Source of the DNA: Candidatus Methanofastidiosum methylothiophilum
GTDB taxonomy: Archaea > Methanobacteriota_B > Thermococci > Methanofastidiosales > Methanofastidiosaceae
DNA: 7,489 nt
NCBI GenBank assembly: GCA_001587675.1
Contig: LNGD01000079.1
Span: forward strand, 1 to 7,489
Direction of reading: 5' to 3'
Positions 1 through 4,817 of this stretch are shown in pieces. Position 1 is the stretch's first letter. Each line of letters opens with the position of its first letter. The position numbers and the translations under genes are program-made. The notes under the pieces are model-generated. The model was given only the letters and a program-made list of their open reading frames with translations. It did not search any database and was not told where the DNA came from.

Positions 1-55
1 ATTTTGAACACCATTTTAAATTAAATTCTTAGAGTATAAATAATTTCTCTTTTTA

Positions 56-601
56 TTAAATAATCCAGTTAAAAGTGTACCAGACTCCAACACCTATATC
101 TACACCCTTCTTGGTCTGCTCTTTAATAAAATCTCTTATTTCTTCTTTTTTAAGTAAAATAACTTCGATCTCTTCTGAGGGCTCAAGTTCCTGCCGTGGA
201 TTTATATTTTCAAACATATTTTCGTTTATCTCAACAATAGCAATCCTAACGGTTTCATCAGTTAATCCTGGATTTGATTTTAAAACTGGACTAATTTTAA
301 TTATTTCTCCCGAATACCCTGTTTCCTCTTTTAGTTCCTTTTTTATATCATGCTCTAAGTCTTTACCATCAGAAACTCCTGCTGGGAAACCTATCATATA
401 ATTTCTTATCGGGATTCTATACTGTTTAATGAATACATATCGTTCCGAAGGTATTAATTTTGCTATAATTGCAACAGTTATTTTAGAAATCTTTCTATCG
501 ACCATTTCCCATTTAACTTCAATTCCATTGTTATCATAACTACTTTCTTTTAATTCAAGCCAGTTGCCTTGGTATAATATTTTCTCACTAACTTTTTTCA
601 T
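56..601 (-). CDS. Nudix hydrolase, ADP-ribose pyrophosphatase-like
   Basis: This predicted soluble Nudix hydrolase has 181 residues and probably cleaves ADP-ribose or a related nucleoside diphosphate sugar. The Nudix box lies at residues 75-96. It begins PAGVSDGKD and ends KELKEETGY, and it keeps the metal-binding glutamates (E89, E92, E93) and the Gly-hydrophobic end. The PGLTDE stretch about 18 residues later matches the SPGxTxE signature of ADP-ribose pyrophosphatases, which is known family knowledge. Two details are odd: the box appears one residue shorter than the usual 23, and Lys replaces the usual Arg of REUxEE. The frame stays open three codons further to a TTG at 610. I prefer the ATG at 599-601, because an AAGGT Shine-Dalgarno-like stretch sits about 8 nt before it but directly abuts the TTG. 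The gene follows the decayed region and has no clear operon partner. The exact substrate is not determined. Confidence 0.92.
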   Translation of the reverse strand: MKKVSEKILYQGNWLELKESSYDNNGIEVKWEMVDRKISKITVAIIAKLIPSERYVFIKQYRIPIRNYMIGFPAGVSDGKDLEHDIKKELKEETGYSGEIIKISPVLKSNPGLTDETVRIAIVEINENMFENINPRQELEPSEEIEVILLKKEEIRDFIKEQTKKGVDIGVGVWYTFNWII

Positions 602-648
602 ATAATCCAACCTTAGAAGTTATTAGCTTACTTGATATCTTTCCAATT

Positions 649-900
649 TCACCATTTCAGTTTATATGGGTCATGTTCCTTATTTGAAGCTTAGTATACT
701 ACAATTCTAATAACATAAAGAATACATCTATCAATATTTTTGCCTTCGATAGTGCAAAGTCTAAGATATAATTTTCCTGGTTCAATATCCTTTAGATCAT
801 TAAGTAATCTTATTCAATTTCCATAAATCTCCAGAAGTCTTCTTTCATACTCCAAGCATCTGCATGAATTCCTCAATATCTTTTCTTTTTGTTTTCCCAT
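649..900 (-). pseudogene. Probable decayed small gene downstream of trmB
   Basis: No intact ORF covers the 313-bp gap between the Nudix and trmB genes, but the minus strand holds protein-like fragments in successive frames. An ATG at 898-900 starts MGKQKEK. The next frame reads RKDIEEFMQMLG until a stop at 845-847. A third frame from 848 reads MKEDFWRFMEIE until a stop at 810-812. Frame zero from 813 then reads IRLLNDLKDIEPGKLYLRL and continues as CTIEGKNIDRCILYV to a stop at 691-693. The same frame resumes as NKEHDPYKLKW to 649. A further shifted stretch, NGEIGKISSKL, runs on to a stop at 588 inside the Nudix start. Joined end to end these give a sensible amphipathic, charged protein of roughly 85-105 residues. 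I do not recognise the family. Chance open stretches or assembly indels in the A-runs near 880-895 are alternatives. Confidence 0.4.
661..668 (-). promoter_or_regulatory. Possible TATA box for the Nudix gene
   Basis: Read on the minus strand this is CATATAAA. A TATA box here would start transcription near 638 and leave a leader of about 37 nt containing the AAGGT ribosome-binding stretch. No better box lies at the leaderless distance from the Nudix ATG. This is weak evidence, because AT-rich sequence produces such matches by chance. Confidence 0.25.
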
Positions 901-914
901 ATTCTCACAATGAA

Positions 915-1676
915 TTATTCTTTAAGATTCAAAGGCATTGATTCTACTAAGGCAATCTCTATCATCTTTTCTAGTATTTTACCTATTTCAAAGTTTCTAA
1001 TTTCTAGGAATTTTATTTCATCATCTTTAGAATTAATATTTTCTGATAGCGGCAAAACAATAATTATATTTTTTCCATCAAATAGAAATAATAAAACCTT
1101 GGGTGTAAAAGGTAACACCCTAATTTGAAATGATGAGGATATATTTTTTAATTCCTCCATGAAGCTATTGTTTAATATATCACTTTTTACAAAAAGATTC
1201 TTGGGATAGTGTTTATTCTTGAAAGCCATGTGTATTCTTTCAAAAGCATTTTTGTTATAGAATCCAAAAACACATGCCATCTGTTTCGAAGTATTACTTA
1301 GTTCATCGATTTTTTTATAGAAATTTTTCCAAGTTCTTTCAACATTTATAGTAGGCAGTAGTTCATATCTGTTTCTTTCAGATAAGCTTTCTAGATTTAA
1401 TTTAATAGTTTCTGCCATAATTTTGCTGTTATTGATATATTCATTTATTCTTTCTTCTACATCTCCCGGACAAAATAATGAGGGTCTTCCTTCTTTCTTG
1501 GTTATCCATCCTTTATCCAATAAATCATTAATTGTGTCATATATTCTTGAGTAAGGAACTCCAGAATTCAAAGAGATATCTTTTGCCGTTGATTCACCAT
1601 ATTTAATAATTGATACGATTACTTTAGATTCATAATCTGTTAATCCCATTTTCATTAGTTGCTCTTCAATCTCCAT
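915..1676 (-). CDS. TrmB-family transcriptional regulator
   Basis: This 253-residue DNA-binding protein has the TrmB winged helix-turn-helix at about residues 5-70. Its features are MGLTDYESKV, the recognition helix region SGVPYSRIYDTINDL, and a wing followed by GRPSLFCP. A charged helical linker (about 72-103), probably a dimerising coiled coil, leads to a C-terminal domain (about 105-245) that may be the ligand-sensing or phospholipase-D-like part seen in this family. TrmB proteins are archaeal repressors or activators, often responding to sugars or metabolic state; the ligand here cannot be read from sequence. The ATG at 1674-1676 lies 26-27 nt from the centre of a TATA-like box with no Shine-Dalgarno, which fits a leaderless mRNA. 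The gene is divergent from the polyferredoxin-cupin-PAS operon across 72 bp, so control of that operon, and of itself, is a reasonable inference. The wing cysteine (C69) could be redox sensitive, but that is speculative. Confidence 0.93.
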   Translation of the reverse strand: MEIEEQLMKMGLTDYESKVIVSIIKYGESTAKDISLNSGVPYSRIYDTINDLLDKGWITKKEGRPSLFCPGDVEERINEYINNSKIMAETIKLNLESLSERNRYELLPTINVERTWKNFYKKIDELSNTSKQMACVFGFYNKNAFERIHMAFKNKHYPKNLFVKSDILNNSFMEELKNISSSFQIRVLPFTPKVLLFLFDGKNIIIVLPLSENINSKDDEIKFLEIRNFEIGKILEKMIEIALVESMPLNLKE

Positions 1677-1692
1677 GGATTAAAATAATACT

Positions 1693-1706
1693 TTTAATAT
1701 ATTAAA
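1693..1706 (-). promoter_or_regulatory. trmB TATA region within a perfect 14-bp palindrome
   Basis: TTTAATATATTAAA is identical on both strands. Its minus-strand left half, TTTAATAT at 1699-1706, is centred 26-27 nt before the trmB ATG, the expected TATA position for leaderless transcription. A palindrome covering the TATA box could also be the operator through which a dimeric TrmB protein blocks its own transcription. AT-only palindromes arise easily by chance, so the operator role is inference. Confidence 0.5.
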
Positions 1707-1718
1707 GTTCTGGAAAAC

Positions 1719-1726
1719 TTTATAAT
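1719..1726 (+). promoter_or_regulatory. TATA box of the polyferredoxin operon
   Basis: TTTATAAT is preceded by GGAAAAC, which fits a purine-rich BRE, and is centred 26-27 nt upstream of the ATG at 1749. No Shine-Dalgarno precedes that ATG, so the first gene of the operon is probably translated from a leaderless mRNA. The box lies 13 bp from the trmB palindrome, so a protein bound to one site could affect both promoters. Confidence 0.6.
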
Positions 1727-1748
1727 TATTCTTAAAACTTCGGTCATT

Positions 1749-2369
1749 ATGAAAGCTAGAAAAATTATTCAGACCATTACTCTAGTAATTTCAATTGTTG
1801 CCTTTGTCTTATTTATCAAGAATAAAAAAGAATCTTATTTACTTTTGTGGATGTTAAGTTTTTCTCTCGCATCCTTATTGATTGGAAAATTGTTTTGTGG
1901 ATATTTTTGCCCATTTCAATCATTTGATAAAGGTTGGGGCTACCTACTAAGTAAAATAAAAATTAATAGAATCAAAACTCCAGATTTCCTTAAAAAGAAA
2001 TATATTTACCTGCCTTTGAGTTTAATATTGCTTTCTTTAGTCATACTTAAAATAGCAAGTTTATCATTGCCTATTAAACTAAAAATACCTTTCTTAATGG
2101 TAGCATTTCCAATTTTAGCCATATTTGCTCCAGACCTATGGCATAATTATCTCTGTCCATTTGGGCTTGTAATGAGATTACCTTCCTTAAGACGAGTATT
2201 AATGCCTAAAATAGATCAATCAACTTGTACAAATTGTATTCTTTGCATGAAAGCCTGCCCAACTGAAGCAATAGAATTAAATAATAAAAAATTATATATA
2301 AATGGCAAAAAATGTATTTTGTGCTACCAATGTGAGAAGGAATGTAAATTAGATTCAATAAAAGTCTAA
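1749..2369 (+). CDS. Membrane 4Fe-4S polyferredoxin, NapH/CcoG-like
   Basis: This 206-residue integral membrane iron-sulfur protein probably passes electrons between a membrane donor or quinone-like pool and a soluble partner. Hydrophobic segments lie near residues 6-23, 30-49, 86-107 and 112-128. The paired membrane cysteine motifs FCGYFCPF (C50, C54) and YLCPFG (C136) are typical of the NapH/NosR/CcoG type. The C-terminal domain binds two predicted 4Fe-4S clusters: C160, C163, C166, C170 followed by Pro, and C189, C192, C195, C199. The second motif lacks the usual trailing proline. At 206 residues it is shorter than typical NapH (about 280 residues) and has no attached catalytic domain. It leads the operon, with the cupin starting 13 nt downstream. 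The electron donor and acceptor are not encoded in this window. The general class is secure; the role is inference. Confidence 0.92.
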   Translation: MKARKIIQTITLVISIVAFVLFIKNKKESYLLLWMLSFSLASLLIGKLFCGYFCPFQSFDKGWGYLLSKIKINRIKTPDFLKKKYIYLPLSLILLSLVILKIASLSLPIKLKIPFLMVAFPILAIFAPDLWHNYLCPFGLVMRLPSLRRVLMPKIDQSTCTNCILCMKACPTEAIELNNKKLYINGKKCILCYQCEKECKLDSIKV

Positions 2370-2372
2370 ATT

Positions 2373-2377
2373 GGTGA
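2373..2377 (+). promoter_or_regulatory. Shine-Dalgarno site of the cupin gene
   Basis: GGTGA lies 5 nt before the ATG at 2383 and just after the polyferredoxin stop. It supports this start and shows that the cupin is translated as a downstream cistron of the same mRNA, in contrast to the leaderless first gene. Confidence 0.7.
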
Positions 2378-2382
2378 ATTAA

Positions 2383-2721
2383 ATGAAAATTGTTAAGGTA
2401 AGTGAACAGACAATAAATGATACTCCCCATAAGGTGGATGTAAGAAAGATATACGATACAGAAAAGGCTCAAGCCATACACATTGCATTAAAACCAGGGG
2501 AGGCTTTATTAAAACACATAACTCCAGTTGATGTATTCTTCTATGTCCTTGAAGGAAAAGGAATAGTTGAGATTGGTAATGAACGAGAAGAAGTTTTTCA
2601 AGATTCCCTTATAGAAAGCCCAGCAAAGATTCCACATAGATTGATAAATCAAAGTGACAAAATATTTCGGTTCCTTGTTGTCAAAACTCCAAGACCCACA
2701 GAACAGACAAAGATTTTATAA
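2383..2721 (+). CDS. Small single-domain cupin protein
   Basis: This 112-residue protein is predicted to form one small beta-barrel of the Cupin_2 type. Motif 1 spans about residues 38-60 (PGEALLKHITPVD, then FFYVLEGKG), and motif 2 spans about 75-89 (DSLIESPAKIPHRLIN). Metal ligands visible are H45 and H85. The second motif-1 histidine is replaced by T47, and D50 or V51 takes the place of the usual glutamate, so metal binding, if present, uses a reduced or altered set. The C-terminal VVKTPRPT stretch is, from memory, shared by a subgroup of anaerobe cupins with the same TPVDVFFYVLEG core. Function is unknown: small-molecule binding, metal storage or an isomerase or oxygenase-like activity are all possible. 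Its position between a membrane polyferredoxin and a PAS protein suggests a role in redox metabolism or ligand sensing. Confidence 0.92.
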   Translation: MKIVKVSEQTINDTPHKVDVRKIYDTEKAQAIHIALKPGEALLKHITPVDVFFYVLEGKGIVEIGNEREEVFQDSLIESPAKIPHRLINQSDKIFRFLVVKTPRPTEQTKIL

Positions 2722-2750
2722 GTTAGTGGCTGAGTATAATTGGGATTACT

Positions 2751-3155
2751 ATGATTGGAAAAATTGATGGTAAAATTTTAGAATCTCTATTAGAGACAAT
2801 CCCCATAGAATTCTCTGTCTTAGATGATGACGATAAAGTACTCGCGTGGAATAAACATGAAACGAGAATTTTCAAAAGGCCAGAGGCTGCTTTAGGAAGA
2901 GATGTAAGGCAGTGCCATCCAGAAAGAAGCCTAGATAAAGTAGAAAAGATACTAAATGAGATGAAAGAAGGCATACGTGATTCTGCAAGATTTTGGATTG
3001 ATTTGCCAATAGGAAAGAATGGTCAAAAAGAAAAAGTAATGATTGAATATTATGCTTTAAGAGACAAAGAAGGAAATTACCTAGGCTGCCTTGAATCGAG
3101 TCAGAACATTTCTGGCATTCAGAAGTTAGAAGGAGAGAAAAGATTAGTCGATTAA
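2751..3155 (+). CDS. Free-standing PAS protein, DUF438 C-terminal PAS-like
   Basis: This 134-residue cytoplasmic protein consists of one PAS domain. The core begins at residues 13-33 (LLETIPIEFSVLDDDDKVLAWN). It continues through RIFKRPEAALGR, a QCHPERSLDKVEKIL helix (C55, H56), the FWIDLP strand, and a final YYALRDKEGNYLGCLE plus QNISGIQKLEGEKRL segment. The RIF-RP, CHP and KLEGEKRL landmarks match the PAS domain found at the C-terminus of DUF438/hemerythrin-like proteins. Here it stands alone with no output domain. PAS domains bind heme, flavin or small ligands or mediate dimerisation; C55 and H56 are plausible ligand contacts, which is inference. It sits 29 nt after the cupin, with only a weak GGGA 5 nt before the ATG, and appears to be the last gene of the operon. 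A partner acting through protein contact seems likely. Confidence 0.88.
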   Translation: MIGKIDGKILESLLETIPIEFSVLDDDDKVLAWNKHETRIFKRPEAALGRDVRQCHPERSLDKVEKILNEMKEGIRDSARFWIDLPIGKNGQKEKVMIEYYALRDKEGNYLGCLESSQNISGIQKLEGEKRLVD

Positions 3156-3171
3156 TTTTTATATTTATATA
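3156..3171. terminator. AT-only spacer between convergent genes, probable terminator
   Basis: The 16 bp separating the PAS stop from the symporter stop contain only A and T and begin with a run of five T on the plus strand. Archaeal polymerases terminate on T-tracts, so this probably ends the polyferredoxin operon transcript. No strong T-run is seen in the opposite direction, so termination of the symporter transcript is unclear. Confidence 0.4.
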
Positions 3172-4536
3172 TTATTTATATTGTTTTGATTCTATAATTC
3201 CACTTAAGAAGAATATAACAAAACAAGAAATCAAAGTTATTACTGGCGTAGGGAGGCCAATTATTGATATTTTGAAGTAAGTCAGGCCGACTGATATTAA
3301 AAATCCACCAATAAGGGTAATCACTCCTGTAAAGTCCTTTCCCATTTTAAAATGAAATATGCCTAGTATCAGTGGTAAAAGGCACAGTAAAATTGTTGAA
3401 GATAATACCGATAATTCAACTATGTAGCTTATCTTTTTCACTGCAAATAATCCGATGAATATTGTTATTACTACTATTGATATTCTCCCAAATAGTATCC
3501 CTTTTTCTTTGATAATATCTTTTGATACCATCGATGAAAGGGTCAATACTATTGAATTTGCCGTAGTTATCGCCGCTGCCAATATACTCAATGCAAGTAG
3601 TATTGATAACCACTCTGGCATAACTGAAAGCATTGTGGGTGTAACATTGTCTCTGTATTGAACTAATGGAAAAAGGCCCTGATTTGTCATTACTTTTAAT
3701 TCAATTCCTATTAATGTTACTATAACAGTGTAAATGATTCCAAAGAATCCGAAGTATATAATCATCTTTCTTAAAGCCGATAGATCCTTTGGTATAAACA
3801 TTCTTTGGAATACTTGAGGATTTGTAAGGGCAAAGAAAAACCAAGGAATTGTAAGCCCTAAAAAAAACTTTGGAGTCCAGATTGAATTAGGAACGTACAT
3901 AAGGTTTCCCATGGAAGAGATGGCAGAGAAATCAAATCTAAGAGATACCCATATTAGTGCAAATATTGAAACTACTATCATAAAGATACCTTGGATTGAG
4001 TCAGTTAATGCGACCCCCCTTAACCCACCAAGAAATGCCCACAGAGCGATGAGTATGCCAACAATTATAATGCCTGTTGAAAAATTTAAATTTGAATTCT
4101 TTTCAAGAATTAGGGCTACTCCAGTCAGTTGAACTGATGTGTATGGTATTAATGCTAAAAGAGATATAAAGGCCGCAGTTTTTGCTGTTTTTTGTCCGTA
4201 TCTCTCTTCAATCAATCCAGAAGGGGAAACAATACCTTTGTCTTTGGCAATTCTCCAGATTTTTGGCCCGTAGTAAGATAAGAAAAAAAGAGTTCCAATA
4301 AGATAAGTTAATTCAAATCCTAATGCACCAACGCCTGTTGCATATGAAAGTCCTACAAGCCCAACCATCATGAAAGCAGAATAAGTTGTTGCCGAGTAAG
4401 TTAACGCAGAAACAATCCCGTTAATATTTCTGTCACCAATAAAGAAACTCTCTTGAGTCTTTGCACCTCTAGAGTACAATGCAATTAAAGTACCTATTAT
4501 TGAGTATAGGCTAATAAGTATAAGAATATTATTCAT
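3172..4536 (-). CDS. Sodium:solute symporter (SSS family)
   Basis: This 454-residue membrane transporter of the SSS family (LeuT fold) probably uses the sodium gradient to import an organic solute. It has about 12-13 hydrophobic helices. Family landmarks visible are the first-helix region SALTYSATTYSAF (43-55), GGLRGVALTDSIQG (170-183), NPQVFQRMF (239-247), and the TM8 sodium-site helix AAAITTANSIVLTLSS (320-335) followed by D340. T324, T325 and S328 are candidate sodium ligands. The length is near the usual 450-500. The ATG at 4534-4536 has an AGGTG Shine-Dalgarno 5 nt upstream, embedded in the end of the upstream small membrane gene, which overlaps it by 8 nt. The substrate cannot be predicted; pantothenate, proline and carboxylic acids are known for relatives. 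It converges on the PAS gene with a 16-bp gap. Confidence 0.95.
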   Translation of the reverse strand: MNNILILISLYSIIGTLIALYSRGAKTQESFFIGDRNINGIVSALTYSATTYSAFMMVGLVGLSYATGVGALGFELTYLIGTLFFLSYYGPKIWRIAKDKGIVSPSGLIEERYGQKTAKTAAFISLLALIPYTSVQLTGVALILEKNSNLNFSTGIIIVGILIALWAFLGGLRGVALTDSIQGIFMIVVSIFALIWVSLRFDFSAISSMGNLMYVPNSIWTPKFFLGLTIPWFFFALTNPQVFQRMFIPKDLSALRKMIIYFGFFGIIYTVIVTLIGIELKVMTNQGLFPLVQYRDNVTPTMLSVMPEWLSILLALSILAAAITTANSIVLTLSSMVSKDIIKEKGILFGRISIVVITIFIGLFAVKKISYIVELSVLSSTILLCLLPLILGIFHFKMGKDFTGVITLIGGFLISVGLTYFKISIIGLPTPVITLISCFVIFFLSGIIESKQYK

Positions 4537-4687
4537 TTGCCCACCTTTTAGTTGAGAACATAATATAAATAAGGTAACCTAAAGTAACAGTTACCCAGTA
4601 TACAAAAACAGTGAAATCTTCAGTTCTAAACAAAATAAATGGAATTGCCATTAGGATAACAATAATCGATAACTCAAATTTTTTCAT
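4529..4687 (-). CDS. Two-helix small membrane protein, symporter accessory subunit
   Basis: This short gene of 52 codons starts with ATG at 4685-4687 and begins MKKFELSIIV. It is almost entirely hydrophobic, with two membrane segments (about residues 6-20 and 27-44) separated by a short RTED turn, and ends STKRWANE. Its TAA at 4529-4531 lies past the symporter ATG, so the two overlap by 8 nt and the symporter Shine-Dalgarno is inside its last codons. This is strong evidence of translational coupling. Small hydrophobic partners are known beside SSS symporters (for example YhdT beside PanF, and DUF3311 proteins), so an accessory subunit is the best guess. Homology to either family is not established by eye. 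An in-frame ATG two codons earlier (4691-4693) exists, but the TATA box at 4710-4717 is centred about 26 nt from 4687, which favours the later ATG as a leaderless start. Confidence 0.8.
   Translation of the reverse strand: MKKFELSIIVILMAIPFILFRTEDFTVFVYWVTVTLGYLIYIMFSTKRWANE
4542..4546 (-). promoter_or_regulatory. Shine-Dalgarno of the symporter inside the upstream gene
   Basis: Read on the minus strand, AGGTG lies 5 nt before the symporter ATG and within the Lys-Arg-Trp codons of the small membrane protein. Ribosomes finishing the small gene could restart here. It fixes the symporter start. Confidence 0.7.
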
Positions 4688-4709
4688 TAGCATTCGTTAT
4701 TAAAACTGG

Positions 4710-4717
4710 TTTATAAA
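4710..4717 (-). promoter_or_regulatory. TATA box of the small membrane protein/symporter operon
   Basis: TTTATAAA, preceded by AAAGA on the minus strand, is centred about 26 nt before the ATG at 4687. This is the same spacing seen for trmB and the polyferredoxin, and it implies a leaderless transcript. The element is itself palindromic, but the plus-strand polymerase has its own better-placed box. Confidence 0.6.
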
Positions 4718-4789
4718 TCTTTCTTTTGTCCAGTGTGTAGATTAATTACTGAACATTCATAAATTGCTTTTAATTCGTTCAATAAGATA

Positions 4790-4797
4790 TTTATACT
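4790..4797 (+). promoter_or_regulatory. TATA box of the DNA polymerase gene
   Basis: TTTATACT, preceded by AATAAGATA, is centred about 25 nt before the ATG at 4818. Transcription would begin at or just before that ATG. The box lies within the in-frame extension that starts at the TTG at 4764, which argues against the longer start. Confidence 0.6.
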
Positions 4798-4817
4798 GTT
4801 ACTCTTACCTGATAATT

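Noticed and set aside
75..401. Plus-strand open frame of 108 codons opposite the Nudix gene
   Set aside because: It is serine, isoleucine and phenylalanine rich with no recognisable domain and lies fully antisense to a gene with a clear Nudix box.
2206..2481. Minus-strand open frame spanning the polyferredoxin-cupin junction
   Set aside because: It is antisense to two well-supported genes and rich in Tyr, Leu and Ile, as expected for the complement of AT-rich coding sequence.
2723..2974. Minus-strand open frame opposite the PAS gene
   Set aside because: The plus-strand frame shows a recognisable PAS domain; the antisense product has no family features.
3455..3661. Small frames on both strands inside the symporter gene
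   Set aside because: They are antisense or out of frame to a symporter with family motifs on both sides of the region.
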